Below, one piece after another: positions 33,100 to 45,689 of a stretch of 64,000 nucleotides of DNA (within the stretch, counting starts at the first letter, position 1; the number at the start of each line of letters is the position of its first letter). The notes beneath the pieces are model-generated. The model saw only the letters and a list, made by a program, of their open reading frames with translations. It was not told the DNA's origin and searched no databases. Source of the stretch: Trichomonas vaginalis G3 (Eukaryota; Parabasalia; Trichomonadida; Trichomonadidae); contig NC_067207.1 of NCBI RefSeq assembly GCF_026262505.1, positions 16,646,082-16,710,081 on the forward strand. Reading direction: 5' to 3'. Made by a program: the position numbers and the translations under genes.

Positions 33100-34130
33100 C
33101 TTTTTTGTCATGATTTCATCGTAAATGTTTTGTCATGATTTCATCGTAAATGTTTTGTCAAGACTTCTTCGTAAATGTTTTGTCAAGACTTCTTCGTAAA
33201 TGTTTTGTCAAGACTTCTTCGTAATGAGCGTAAATGACCCAAAAATAATGTTTATGTTAGAATGTTAGATCTAACACGTTTTCTAACATGTTTTCTAACA
33301 TCGTAGAAAACTCATGATTTCTTCGTAAATGTTTTGTCGAAACTTCTTCATCGTAAATGTTTTGTCAAGATTTCATCGTAAATGTTTTGTCAAGACTTCT
33401 TCGTAAATGTTTTGTCAAGACTTCTTCGTAAATGTTTTGTCGAAACTTCTTCGTAATGAGCGTAAATGACCCAAAAATAATGTTTAGGGTAGAAGGTTAG
33501 ATCTAACCTCTTTTCTAACCTCTTTTCTAACATCGTAGAAAACTCATGATTTCTTCGTATATGTTTTGTCAAGACTTCTTCGTAAATGTTTTGTCAAGAC
33601 TTCATCGTAAATGTTTTGTCAAGACTTCTTCGTAAATGTTTTGTCAAACATGAACGTAAATGTTTTGTCAAGACTTCTTCGTAATGAGCGTAAATGACCC
33701 AAAAATAATGTTTATGTTAGAATGTTAGATCTAACACGTTTTCTAACATGTTTTCTAACATCGTAGAAAACTCATGATTTCTTCGTAAATGTTTTGTCGA
33801 AACTTCTTCATCGTATATGTTTTGTCAAGACTTCTTCGTAATGAGCGTAAAGGACCCAAAAATATAATTTAGGGTAGAAGGTTAGATCTAACATTCTAAC
33901 ATAAACATTATTTTTTGGTGTAAATTTCATGATTTTCAAGAGTTTTCTACGATGTTAGAAAACATGTTAGAAAACATGTTAGATCTAACATTCTAACATA
34001 AAATATATTTTTGGTGTAAATTTCATGATTTTCGAGAGGGTAGAAAACTCATGATTTCTTCGTAAATGTTTTGTCATGACTTCTTCGTAAATGCTTTGTC
34101 GAAACTTCTTCATCGTAAATGTTTTTTACT
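33100..34130. repeat. Subterminal 25-bp repeats and hairpin repeats of element B
   Basis: More than twenty copies of ACTTCTTCGTAAATGTTTTG with TCAAG, interrupted by at least five copies of the dispersed hairpin repeat in two sequence versions: GTTAGAATGTTAGATCTAAC and GGTAGAAGGTTAGATCTAAC. No gene. Confidence 0.85.
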
Positions 34131-34139
34131 TCACTTAAA

Positions 34140-37100
34140 ATGCCACGTAAGCTACGTAAGAATATACGTAAGAGGAAGAGAGCATTGAAACATCCAATAG
34201 TAAAACTAACACCACAACAACAGTTGCAACAACAAATTATGAATGACCCCACTATGTTGCAACAAATGTCAAGCAACCCTATGCTTTTAAACCGAGTTAT
34301 TGGTGCACAGAGTGGAGGTTTAAGAGCGGCACTTTTAGCGAAAATGGCAGGCTATGGTGGAGCTGCAGACGGAACAGCCTATAACCCTCAAAGTCAAATG
34401 AATTTGAGTTCACTCAAAAATCAAATAACAGATGTCAAAAAGTCAAACATAGACATACAGAAGCAAATAAGTGAAAACGAAAAGAAACTAGAATATGACA
34501 GACACACAAAGAAACTCAATGAGTTAAACGTAGAGAAAAAGAAGAAAGAAGAACAACTGAAAGAACTAAGTACAGAGGAATATGCGAAAAAAGTGTCAGA
34601 AAAAGCAGCAGAAGTAGCAAAAATGGAACAAGATGTTATAAATTTGAAAAACCATACTACTCAATATAAAGTACTGAAAGATGAAGAGATAAAACAAAAA
34701 GCCCTGAAGACATATATGGATAGCGATGAGTATAAAAAAGAAGTTGAAGCAAATGTAAAGGCAGAAAAACTTTTACAGTTGCAAAACCAAACCGTACAGT
34801 ATGAAAACTTAGCACAAGAAAGTAAAAATAACGACGCAGCCATGCAAAAGGCAATGAAAAGCGCAGAATATATAAAAGCTAATAATGACTGGTTAGATGC
34901 CCAAGCCAACGCCAAAGCAGCCCAGCTTATAGGGTCAATAAGGACAAAAATACAAGCGGATGAAGACAGTTCAAATGAAGCTTTAACGAATGCTGACTTT
35001 AAGAACGCCTTCGAAGCTCTTCATAGTAAGGTGAAACAAGTGAACGACTTCTCATCTGGAAAGAAACTGAAGTCTGAAGGTTTCGACAACGAGTTAAGAG
35101 AAGTAGCACAAAATATGACGAAAATAACAGATGCAGCAACGAGACAGGCAGTTCAAAGTGCCTATGACTCCGTTAGAGCAACTGTTGTGGAAAGTCAAGA
35201 AAAAGAGTTACAACAGACCAAAACAGACCTAGTAAATGCTTTCTTAAAAACGAAAAGTCAGGTAGGACATTACGCTGCAGATGGAACATATGTGCCAGCT
35301 GGTGGAACTTATATACCACCAAACCCTCCAAGAGAAGCACCTGCACCAGGACTACCTAGAACATTTACATCGTCACATGGACACAGACACAGGCATGCAC
35401 CAAAACCAACACAACAACCAACACAACAACAACAACAACAACAACCAGCACAGCAACCAACAGTTCAAAACCCTGCACAACAACAACCACAAACAGAGCA
35501 AGGACATAAAAGAAGTAGAGAACAAGGAAACCAAGAATTCTTAAAAATGCTTAAAGAAGAGTGTGGTTTCCCAGATACTGTTGACTTTAGTGACAGATAT
35601 AAAGAAGCTATTAGAAAGTTCAAGGATGGAAATACTGACCCGAACCTATTTAGCTTTATGGCTCAGCACCAAAACGGATATAATCTCAAACCTGGAAAAT
35701 ACAAGCTCGCTAAGGATATGATTTAATAGCATATCATCCAAATGACATGGATGAATTTACTCCGAGATATTTGATGTCAGAGCTAAATGACAATTCAACT
35801 TTCGTCATGAAACGCGTAAAAAATAGAGACGGAACGAAAGAACAAAAGCTTATGAATGCGGATGACGTAGATAGGGAAATTGTTGAAAACGGTCTCGGAA
35901 TATATGAAATGCCAGCAGATGAGGTACAAGAAACTCCACAGGAAGAAGTTCAGATACAACCAGACATGGAAGAAATAGTTCAGCAACAACAGCTAGAAGA
36001 GCCTGAAGGAAACGAACAAGTCCTTCCTTTGGAAACTAACTTCACAGAACTAGATGAAGATTTGGAACAGCCGAAAAATCTTGACCCTCAACAAGAGTAT
36101 GCGGAGAATATGGAATATTTCCAAGAGTCTAAAAAAAATTCGGCTGACATAGTAGAAGAATATCGAAAAATGTTTGCCGACATACAAAAGACTCCAGCAC
36201 CAGATGAAAATATTCAGCATAGAATGGAAGAACTGAAAAAAAATGTACACAAATACAACAACCCTTTTTACTTACGAGCATTTAACGTTCAATCTTCGGA
36301 TGAACTCGGTGAAGATAAAAGGTTAAATTTCAAGAAAACATATAGAAATGAAACATTGTTTAAAGTTCATTCAGAACCTAACCAAGATGGAAACAAACCT
36401 AACTTTTGTTTCTGCAGACGATGGAACTACAATGAGATGGGGTCATAAAGCTAACCCGGATAGGTGGTTCATAAACTTACAACCACAATTCCAAGAAGTT
36501 GTAGACGCAATGGAAGTGAATGGTGAACCAGATATAGCTGGTATTTTCAGCGCGGCTTTAATGCCATTGAAAGATATGAAACATGCAGATATTTTGGACC
36601 AGTATGAAATGAACATGGCTGATGGAAATATAACACCTGACGTTCTAAAACATTTATCTCAAAGAACTACACAGAACCATAGAGATGGTATATTTGGTGA
36701 AGAGTTTAGAAAGAAAGTTAGGGAGACAGAAGGAAGAGAACCTATTGTACATGACCTTGCAAACGAAAGTTTACAAAATGTCATAAAAACTTACTTTGCA
36801 GACAATGAACCGAGAAGGGATGAATATTTAAGAAAACTCAATTGGACAGTACCAAATGAAATGTTAGTATTGAAAAACATGTTCCTTGACAAAATAAAAC
36901 CAACTACAGAAATAAACGACGCAAGACTGAAAGATTGGGTAAAAGCTTTCCCATTCACAAAAGATATAGTTGGTAACATGGAAAGAAAACCAGAATGGCT
37001 ACAAAAACATATATTTGGAAACGAGCTTATTCCATATGGACAGGCTCTGTTTGAAGAGCTTGAACCGGAAACTCAGGAAAGAGTCATGCAAACAATACGC

Positions 37101-37331
37101 GAAGACTCAAATACAAACTATGACAAAATCTTTCTAGGATATAGGTTACCTGAGAGGGCGACCAGAGCCCAAAGGCAAAAAGGACATGGGAAATTTACAA
37201 ACATACTAGGTGAACATGAGGCAAAGATGCAACAACTTCAAGCAGAGGGCAATGAAGGAAAAAGAAGAGTTAAAAACTCAGTCAGGAAGAAAGTAAAGCT
37301 TGGTCCACGTGGGTTCTATTATGACATATAA
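34140..37331 (+). pseudogene. Large coiled-coil, Q/P-rich protein (element B)
   Basis: The B copy of the element A gene at 17761-21041, in the same layout: basic start, coiled coil, Q/P-rich repeats, acidic linker and a C-terminal domain ending LGPRGFYYDI. The glutamine/proline tract is shorter than in A, as expected for a slipping repeat. Leader TTCACTTAAAATG. About 33 bases separate it from the capsid gene. Broken, with a few breaks. Confidence 0.62.
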
Positions 37332-37363
37332 ATCCAACTATTCTATATTTTTACTCATATGAA

Positions 37364-38977
37364 ATGTACGCCGCTCAGAATATAACGCCAACAGTTTTGG
37401 ATGCTATGAATGGAAATGTTTCCGAATGGTATAACGAATGCGACAATGCCATTAGAAGGTCAGAAATAGTTCCTGGAACTTACGAATATACAACTGCTGT
37501 TTCTTATGGAAACGTAGGTGAGTTTGGAGAAGGTTCTTCAACAACAGTAGATATTGCTTGCGACAGGTTTCATATAATTTCTATTGACAACTCTTTCTTA
37601 TACGTGGAACAAGACATTGAAATAAAACCTTCTGCCAAGTTGTCTGACAAGAAAGGTTGCAATGGAATTTTCTATGTCGGATACCATATGCTCCAGAAGT
37701 TTCATGGGATATAAGATATATTCTAACTCTGACTTAGTTCAAACAGTAACATGGGCAAACTATGAATGGTTCGCTTTGAGAAACTCAGTACAACCACAAG
37801 CTAGAGAAAAACAGACCAGTATGCAACTATTGAGAAAATAAGAAGACTTGACCCTAACGTTCCAGGAGTTTATGTTAACCTTTCTGGACAAACTGCAGCA
37901 GCAGTAACCAAAGTAAAATTGAAACTTAGAGTTCCTTTGTCATCTTTCCTCATCTTCAGGTTTTAAGATACTTGCCAAACTGGGCAGGAAAATTTCTATC
38001 GAACTTACTCCAAGCAAAAATAACTTAGTCATTGCACCAACACAAGACCCATTCACTCTTACAGAAGTAGTGGGAACAAATAAAATGTCATTCGCCGACT
38101 TTTTGCAAAAACAAAGTTGACTTAGACTTTGGTTTCTCAAACCTCAACACTGAAGTAAACTATTATTTCAATGCTGCTGGAGATGCTTGGGACCCAGTTA
38201 AGTTCACATGCGAAAAGTTTGAATGCAAGAGAATAGAAAGCAGACTTGCAGTCTATATGTTGGACCCAGATATTTCAAATGCTTTAGCTGCCAAATATAT
38301 TGCAGTTCCACTTATGTTCCCTATACACCAAATATCTGTCAAAGACTTTGCAGGTGAAGTTGGAAACCAAAGTGCTGACCCAGGTGCAAGAACAGATATT
38401 GCTTTAACAACTGCAATGAAACATGCAGATACTATGTTGTTTTTTTCAGACGAACTATAAATGACTATTCTTGTTTCTACAACCCTGGTATTAAATATCA
38501 TATAAACATAGATGGCAAATATTATCCAAGAGAAGAATATTCTACAGTTGAGGATATGAGGTCATACAACTTGACATTAGATGCTATGAACTTTAACAAC
38601 AACTTCACACAACCATTAACCCTGAAATGCAAAGTTCTATTATGCCATATGTGAAAGTATGGACTCATACAGGAGGTCAAAAAACTCAATATACAAATGG
38701 AGACCGTTCAAACTTTTGGCTTGGCATTCCATTTGCTGACTCAGAAGACTTTATGGGTGGTATTTCAACTGTTGGTACTGTACAAATACAATATACTGGT
38801 GACAGAGACGGTCCAGATGAACTGAGAGCAAAGAAGTTTACAAAACCAATAGCACTTTTCACGGAAGATGCTCTTTTGAAGATTCGTTCGATGAAAACCT
38901 GCTGGGGCTCCTCAGATTGGCATAACGACAGCTTCCATCGAGCAGATTTTGGCAGCAGGTCAGTAAGTTGTTCTTGA
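37364..38977 (+). pseudogene. Probable major capsid protein (element B)
   Basis: Near-identical to the element A gene at 16111-17728 and in the same place, directly downstream of the large coiled-coil gene. Beta-rich, about 540 residues. TATTTTTACTCATATGAA precedes the start codon. Broken, with several breaks. Confidence 0.62.
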
Positions 38978-38992
38978 ACTGACTTCTCTCCG

Positions 38993-39275
38993 TCAAATAT
39001 TGACAGTACGCCAGTTTTGATATAATATTGTATTAAAACTTCCTTTAGAAATATCGGTCAGTTTTGTTGTTATATTTTTGTCTGCTTCAAGAACTTTCAC
39101 CATCTCGGTTATACCAACTTTCTTTGCTTTATGAAAATATTTTGGTTCAGCAAAGACTGCTATTCTATAACATTTACCATTGTTTGTAAAGAACTATTCT
39201 GTCAATGTATTTGTATTGTTTGTGTGTGTAAACTTTGTTCTGCTTCAATTCGAAGAGATACTCGAATACGTCCAT
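38993..39275 (-). pseudogene. Small conserved element protein (element B copy)
   Basis: Matches the small gene at 15810-16095 of element A. It converges on the capsid gene and is divergent from the gene at 39294, with 18 bases between start codons. Unknown function. Broken. Confidence 0.5.
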
Positions 39276-39293
39276 CTTTTTATTCTAAGTAAA

Positions 39294-39856
39294 ATGTCAT
39301 TTCCGAAAAATAGAAGCGTGAGTGTTTCAAAAGGTTTAATGGCGGTGGCAGATGTGAAGTTAAATTCACCAACTCAAACAAACAGTCAAAGTGTTGTTGT
39401 CAATGTCAAAGACAGAGATGTTGAAGTGGGGAAACCATACGAAGACGAAGATGGTATAACAATGTTCCTGTAAAAGAACAACCAACATATCCTGAAGTTA
39501 GCAGAGACTTAAGTTCTGTTGCAGATATTCGAAACGACTACCAACAACTGAAAGACAAACTTCAAACTCAGGAGAAGATTTGTCAAGCTTTAGGTATAAT
39601 GTTAAACTTGGTCGAACACAACCCTGTAAAAGTGAACTCATATGTCATTGCACCTCATGAAGTTTTGAAAGAACTATTGAAACTTTTGACAGAGGCAGAC
39701 GATATAAACATCAAAGAAATAGAACCCGACATTAGTTGCTGTGGTGTTTCATATAATGTCATTGACAAGATATACGTTATGAAAGGAGGTGAAACGTTGA
39801 ACTTAAAATATAGTTTCCCAGACGTATAAAAATATTTGACGACCACAACATTTCAT
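39294..39856 (+). pseudogene. Putative virion component (element B copy)
   Basis: Homologue of the open 188-residue gene at 15225-15791. Same start MSFPKNRSVSVSKG and the same TTTTTATTCTAAGTAAAATG leader. Broken, about two breaks. Confidence 0.55.
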
Positions 39857-39877
39857 TAAAATTTATTTGCTAAGTAA

Positions 39878-40676
39878 ATGGCAGAAGACATAGTGGTTTA
39901 TACTATTACGACTAAAAACCCTGAGTCATATAATTCTATAACAACAAACTTACAAAGTCCTCAAGGACGATATTGTAAACTAACCTTAAACACAATGACG
40001 ACTAAAGCCTGTTTTGCTCTTTTGACACCAGAAGACTTTATTGTTGTGAATGGTAAAAAATACTCCTTTGAAGATACTTACTCAGATATACCACCAACAG
40101 GTTTTGTTGACTTATTTAATACTTTAAGTACGGGTGTAACATGTGCTGCAACTAGAGCAGGTTTCATTATGTTTGGATGTCCGACTGAGTTTACTATAAA
40201 CGATATGAGCTATAATACAAAACTTATTTCTGGTTTTTACTACCAACAGTTTCCTATAACAGGAAAAGGTGTCATACAAGGAATGTCTATTCCATTGACA
40301 TTAAGCACACCAATCTTATATATTGTTTCAAACTTAGGTTCAAAGTGTTATTCGAATGTCGACAGAAACTATTATGACCAAAAGATACTTATGCGTATAA
40401 ACAATACTTTCTCTGCTGGTTTGCCTATTGTTCATTCGAATGCAGAATTTTCAACCTTAGTGAACTCAAACACTTTGGCAACATAAACTTAACTTAGTTG
40501 ACGCAAACTTTGTTCCTGTAAAACTTTTATGTCCTATGTATTTGTCAATGACGGCAGAAAGTTTCGAATTGGAAGATGCAACTGGTGAAAGTATTGTATT
40601 ACAAGAACAACTTCAACAACAAATAGCTCAAGAACAACAAATGCAACAAATAGCTCAAGAACAAAGTCAAGAATAA
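39878..40676 (+). pseudogene. Probable penton-like minor capsid protein (element B)
   Basis: Homologue of 14401-15206. Beta-rich, about 265 residues, with a C-terminal QQ-rich tract (QMQQIAQEQ). The leader TTTGCTAAGTAAATG belongs to the capsid-class motif. Broken, about one break; it is followed by the helicase. Confidence 0.5.
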
Positions 40677-40706
40677 AAAAAAATATTTTTTTTTATTTTT
40701 ATAAAA

Positions 40707-41942
40707 ATGTACAGAATAGATGTTTCAGATTTTTATGACTTCCAAGCATTCAGAAATATGTGTCCATTTAGAGACTATAACAAAGCAGTCGAGAATTTGA
40801 AACGTTTAGTCATTTATGTTGACTCTGCCCCAGAATGTTATGTCATGAAAGAATGGGATGTTGTCTTTAACAAACCAAGAGCAACAATAGTTTCAGAACA
40901 AGAATGTAGACAGAAACTTAAGAAAATAAAAGTCGTACAAGTTGGCATGAAGATGTTAGATGCTTGGGATATCTTATTGTCAAAACTTGAAGATTTTTCA
41001 GTTCGAGGTATAAAGTTCTATACACCTTCTCCAAACTTCTATTCTATCTTCACTGGATATAAATATGAACAAGTAGAATGGAAAGAAAATATTATAGAAG
41101 CTTGGTTAGACCATGTCAAAGAAATTATATGCAATGGAAACGAAAAAGGTTTATGAGTATATCTTATGTTGGTTTGCAAATATCTTACAACATCCAAGTG
41201 CAAAAATGAAACTGCTCTCATTATAATTGGAAAACAAGGAACTGGTAAGAACACATTCTTTACAGATATCTTATGCAAACTGTTAGAGGGCTATTCGAAC
41301 CCGAATATGACAAACTTAGAAAACATCTGTGGCAAGTTTAACTCCTCAATAGAGAATATGAAACTTATAGTATGTAACGAACTTCAAAGTATAGATACAA
41401 CAAAAGTTTTGAACTCAGATGCTTTGAAGAGTCTTATAACAGACAAAGTTGGTGTTGTTGAAAGAAAGTATAAAGACCAAAGAGTTTGTGAAAATGTTGC
41501 AAACTTCATTATGGTTTCAAACAATGTTGTTCCGATGAAGTTAGAAAGTTCTGACAGAAGATATGTAGTTGTCAGAACGTCAGAAGCTCATATGCAAGAT
41601 ACAGAATATTTTGACGCTTTGTCAGAAACTTTGACATCTGACTTTTACAACCACTTGTTCTCATATTTTATGACATTAGATATTTCTAAGTTCAATCCAA
41701 GACAAATTCCACATACCGAAGAAAGACAAACATTGTTAGAAGCAAACAAGAGTGTATATGAACTGTTCATAGATGAAACTGACTTTGAGTGTTTAGATGA
41801 AAGGTCATTGTACGATTCGTATAAACAATATTGTCAAGAATATGGTTATATGGCAGCTTCTAAACGAACATTCTTGGCAAATGTCAAAAGTCTTTTAGAT
41901 ATACAGAACGGCGTATATACAAAGAAAAATTTTTCTGAGTAA
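40707..41942 (+). pseudogene. SF3 helicase (element B copy)
   Basis: Same protein as the open gene at 13136-14371, with GKQGTGKN and NFIMVSNN present. AAAAAAATATTTTTTTTT lies immediately upstream, then TTTTTATAAAAATG. Broken, about one break. The next gene starts 36 bases after the stop, without the HNH gene found in A. Confidence 0.8.
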
Positions 41943-41977
41943 ATTTAAAAAAAATATTTTTTTATCCGATAGAAAAG

Positions 41978-42397
41978 ATGACGAAATTCATCTCAGTAAA
42001 TAAGTACATGTCAGGACTTAAAGAAGAACTAGACCCATTCACATATTTGAATGTTTACTTCTACCATTTTGAAAAGTCTACATTTGACAAAGTTTGGAAC
42101 ATCGAACCAGTTAAGTTTGCTATTGTGACTAAAAATGGTGCGAAATTTGAAGACTTAGACATAGAAGGTTTGTTAACAGTCAAAGAAAATTTTGACAGAA
42201 GGTTCTCAAACCTTAAAGAAGGCAAAGCATACAAACTTGTTATACCTTATGAACCAAAGAAAGCAGACGACTATGAATATTATGAGTCTAAGATAGTTGA
42301 AGTTCAAGGTAAATTGGGTAAAAAGATTTTAGAGTCTAAGCCAGTGTTTGCCCCTAAAGAGGAAGAGAACATTGACATTGACCCAGAAATGTTCTAA
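41978..42397 (+). CDS. Possible single-stranded DNA-binding protein (element B)
   Basis: 139 residues, open, homologous to 12058-12477 with a few substitutions near the N-terminus (MTKFISVNKYMSGLKEEL). The acidic C-terminal tail ending DPEMF is identical. It sits directly behind the helicase with the AAAATATTTTTTT motif between them, and converges on the charged-tail gene. Confidence 0.45.
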   Translation: MTKFISVNKYMSGLKEELDPFTYLNVYFYHFEKSTFDKVWNIEPVKFAIVTKNGAKFEDLDIEGLLTVKENFDRRFSNLKEGKAYKLVIPYEPKKADDYEYYESKIVEVQGKLGKKILESKPVFAPKEEENIDIDPEMF

Positions 42398-42409
42398 AAA
42401 TAAAATTTT

Positions 42410-42864
42410 ATTTTTACATTGTCATATCTCACCTTCTCTGGAACTGGTTCAGGTTCTTTCTTCTCTTCTACTTTCTTTTTCTTTCTTTTCTTTCTTCTTC
42501 TTTTCTGGTGGAGTTATGTCAAATTTCTCAGAACCATATTTTGTAAAAGTTCTTTGTCCTTTAATAGCTCTTCTATTCTGTTTTCTATTTCATCTTCAAG
42601 AACAGCGCATGTGCCTTCTTTGCATTCTAAGAACTTTTGTTGGACTTCATCTTTCCAATCGGCGTCATCTCTGTCAACAAGTCTGTCATTGACAAATTTT
42701 AAGACTGCTCTTTGTAATGTTTTATGGTTCTTGTCATATTCCCAGAAACAGAACTTTAGAACAAATTCACCTTTCTTGTTTACACTATGTAAGATTTTAT
42801 GGTCGACAGATGTTTTGCTGTCGAAAAGCTTGTCTCGAATATAGATAGCGAAATCGCTAGACAT
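42410..42864 (-). pseudogene. Charged protein (element B copy)
   Basis: Homologue of the open 151-residue gene at 11586-12041; divergent from the packaging ATPase with 35 bases between start codons. Broken. Confidence 0.55.
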
Positions 42865-42899
42865 TTCAAAAAGATAAAAATTTTAATTTTTCTAAAAAT

Positions 42900-43780
42900 A
42901 TGTTAGAAAAAAGTTTGCTGACATTGACAAAAAATTTGAGAATGTTTTAAACAAGAACAAGAGGAAGTTGGAAAATGCTCAGATAAAACCCATACATGAC
43001 AAGTTCTTATTTGCTCAGAATGGTATAACAGGTCTAATCGCACCACCTGGGTCGGGTAAGACTTTCACTTATCTTAAAATGGCTGCACAACAACAAGAAC
43101 TAGATGAGAAGAACCCATTCTATGAGTTAGTTGTTATTTGTTCGACATCTGGTCAATTCGATCAAACCGTCAATTCGTTCAAAGATATTATAAAGAAGTC
43201 TAAGTTAGTATGTATAAAGGATACTGAGTTGTTAGATTGGATAAAGAAGTACCAAAGAAGAGTTTTGAAGTACAATGCTATAAATGAGTATATAAATTCG
43301 AAGTTTAAAGACCCAAATGAGGAAATGCAGAGAATATTAGAGAAGAAACACTTCAGAAACAAACAGAAAGAGATAGAATACATTTCGAAGAAATTGCAAT
43401 CTTACGATTGGAAGACTTACCCTCATAGGTGTCTTCTTATCTTAGACGACTTTGCTTCTCATCCTTTGTTAAAGAACAGAGAACAAGATATGTGTCGAAT
43501 TCTTAAGAAGCTCAGACACTTTAACATCTCTGTTGTCATTTGTGTACAGACAGCCAAGAGTTTAAGTAAGGATGTAAAGAGAATACTTACTGACATTATA
43601 CTTTTCCCAGGATTGTCAGAAGACGATTTCATGGAACTTATGAAAGAGTCCATGGCAGGTAAGTTTGACAGACATGAACTATGGGAGAAGTATAAAGTCA
43701 TACAAGACCCTCATACTTCTTTCAGAATTCATATCTACGCAAACAAAGTTCAAATTGTAAAAAGTCAAGACCAAAAATAA
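42900..43780 (+). pseudogene. FtsK/HerA-type genome-packaging ATPase (element B)
   Basis: Homologue of 10678-11549. Walker A PPGSGKTF and Walker B CLLILDDF are visible and the rest of the protein is nearly identical to A. It converges on the KilA-N gene at 43790 with only nine bases between stops. Broken, about one break near the beginning. Confidence 0.82.
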
Positions 43781-43789
43781 AGAGTTCAT

Positions 43790-44614
43790 TTACTCTGCTT
43801 GTTTGAAGTTGTCAAAATACTCTGTTATTTTTTCCTTTAACAGTGGCAAATCTTCTTTGAAGGTAAGTATTGTACAACCTTTCATATCATAGTGTGTTTG
43901 AGGTAACGTATCTTGAACTATTTGTTTCACATCTTCATTCGGTGTCATTGAAATCGGTAAGTTTTCGCGATAGAACCAATTTCTGTCAGATTTGTAAATC
44001 TTAGCAAGGTCGTAAAAGCTTTTGTTGTTTCTTCTGACTAAATGCAACATAACCATATCTTTATCTTCTTCATTTTCCATCTCTTCAGTATAAATCATAT
44101 ACTTATAGTTCTTTTCCTTTCCTTTTGGTACCGAACGTGGTATTCTTTTCTGAATGCTTTTGTCTTTTGCTTCAATGACTTCATCTTTTGCTTGAAGTTT
44201 CTTTTCCATCTCTTCACGTTCTTGTCTATGAATTTCGTCAAGAAGTCTGTAAATATACCAAGCATAACGAGGTGAAGCCCACATTGCAACAGCATTTACA
44301 AGAAGTCTATGTACATAATATCCTCTCAAACCAGGAGCCAAATTCTTGCGATTTTCATGAGTTTTAGGCAAGACCGATTTTTCTCGGTCTAGAGAAATTT
44401 CACTCAAAAGTTCTTGTGTGCTTTGGTTCCTAAACCAATCGTCTGCGTGTTTAGTATCTGGAGCAAAACATGCTGTCAAAATACTTTGCATTTGGTACAT
44501 ATCGTCTTTGACCGAACGAATGAGACGGAGTTGTTTGTTAAACTGAACCCACTCATATTCTTCATTTATAGCTTCATGGACTATAACTGTTGTTGTGTTC
44601 TCTGTTGTTGACAT
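43790..44614 (-). CDS. KilA-N plus DUF3627-like protein
   Basis: 274 residues from MSTTENTTTVIVHEAIN. The first half is a KilA-N DNA-binding domain (LRLIRSVKDDMYQMQ, DDWFRNQSTQELLSEIS, GYYVHRLLVNAVAMWASPRY), then a coiled coil (MEKKLQAKDEVIEAKDK), then a C-terminal domain (YKYMIYTEEMENEEDKDMV to TEYFDNFKQ) like the DUF3627 partner domain of KilA-N proteins in large DNA viruses. KilA-N proteins are DNA binders, often regulators. It belongs to a module of about 2 kb present in B but not in A. An upstream TTG-initiated extension is not supported. Confidence 0.8.
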   Translation of the reverse strand: MSTTENTTTVIVHEAINEEYEWVQFNKQLRLIRSVKDDMYQMQSILTACFAPDTKHADDWFRNQSTQELLSEISLDREKSVLPKTHENRKNLAPGLRGYYVHRLLVNAVAMWASPRYAWYIYRLLDEIHRQEREEMEKKLQAKDEVIEAKDKSIQKRIPRSVPKGKEKNYKYMIYTEEMENEEDKDMVMLHLVRRNNKSFYDLAKIYKSDRNWFYRENLPISMTPNEDVKQIVQDTLPQTHYDMKGCTILTFKEDLPLLKEKITEYFDNFKQAE

Positions 44615-44689
44615 ATCTGTCTTTACATACAAAATAAAAAAATAAATAAAAATAAAACTAACTTTATTTTTTCTATCTTAAGGAAATTC

Positions 44690-45060
44690 ATGATTTTTGT
44701 TGCTGAATTCAATAAAAATAATGTTTAGGTGAAGAGGTGAAGCCCACATTGCTACAGCATTTACAAGAAGTCTATGTACATAATATCCTCTCAAACCGTT
44801 TGGCAATTTTTTACGATTTTCATGAGTTTTAGGCAAGACCGATTTTTTACCTACTCGCTGTTCTTTTACGATTTTCATAGAGTTTTGGCGACCCGCGGTT
44901 TTCTACCGGTCGCAAACATATGAGAAATTTCGCTCAAAAGTTCTTGTGTGCTTTGGTTCCTAAACCAGTCTTTAGGAAGCTTAGTATCTGGAGCAAAACA
45001 TGCTGTCAAAATACTTTGCATTTGGTACATATCGTCTTTGACTTTCACAAAAGACCAAAA
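44690..45060 (-). pseudogene. Second, decayed KilA-N fragment
   Basis: Repeats parts of the neighbouring KilA-N gene: CFAPDT with DWFRNQSTQELLSEIS, and KSVLPKTHENRK with LRGYYVHRLLVNAVAMWASP, at lower identity. It is a tandem duplicate of the N-terminal domain that has lost its remaining parts. Broken. Confidence 0.7.
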
Positions 45061-45069
45061 ATAAACGCT

Positions 45070-45684
45070 TTACATGTATTTTTCAGCAACTTCGTCAAAT
45101 AATTTTATAGCACTATCTATCTCATCTACTTCAAACGTTTCTTTACCTTTCGTGGGAGCACCATACATTTTCTCAAACTTTTCAAGTAGTTCTGTTTCAG
45201 CAGCTCTCATATCATTAACAAACACAACCTTAACTCTATTGACTATACTGTCATATCTTTGAGTTATATTAAATGTTCTTCCTATCTTATATCTCTTTGT
45301 ATTGAAGTCCTTTGGTTTCTGAACGATGTAAAGTAAGCCTTCACTGCAACGTTCCGTATCGAATGAACCATATGTTATGAAATTATATCCAACAACTGGG
45401 TCAATCCAGAACAAAACTACTGGTATAAGACTTTTGTCGATGAGATATGCTCTTGTTCCATAGAATCTTACCGATATCATAAGCTCAGGATTTTTTGTCA
45501 AAATTTTCTGAGTAGAAGCATTTTTAACCCAGTCGTGGGATGTTTTCTTTTCAGATAGTGTTAAAATGTCTGACAAAGAATATTTTTTGTATTTCTTTGA
45601 GTATCTTACGTTTAAATCACCTATTCTAACTATTTTGGTCTCATTGTCTATCTTTCTAACTGTTTCAAACTCAATGTTTAACAT
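45070..45684 (-). CDS. KilA-N-like/T5orf172 (GIY-YIG) protein
   Basis: 204 residues, open. The N-terminal part (RIGDLNVRYSKKYKKYSLSD, TSHDWVKNASTQKIL, RAYLIDKSLIPVVLFWIDP) is a diverged KilA-N-type domain; the C-terminal part (GLLYIVQKPKDF, YKIGRTFNITQRYDSIV, AETELLEKFEKMYG, KETFEVDE) is a T5orf172-type GIY-YIG domain. This combination is common in viruses and phages, where it is thought to be a DNA-binding nuclease or regulator. It follows the two KilA-N copies in the B-only module. Confidence 0.78.
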   Translation of the reverse strand: MLNIEFETVRKIDNETKIVRIGDLNVRYSKKYKKYSLSDILTLSEKKTSHDWVKNASTQKILTKNPELMISVRFYGTRAYLIDKSLIPVVLFWIDPVVGYNFITYGSFDTERCSEGLLYIVQKPKDFNTKRYKIGRTFNITQRYDSIVNRVKVVFVNDMRAAETELLEKFEKMYGAPTKGKETFEVDEIDSAIKLFDEVAEKYM

Positions 45685-45689
45685 TTTCT

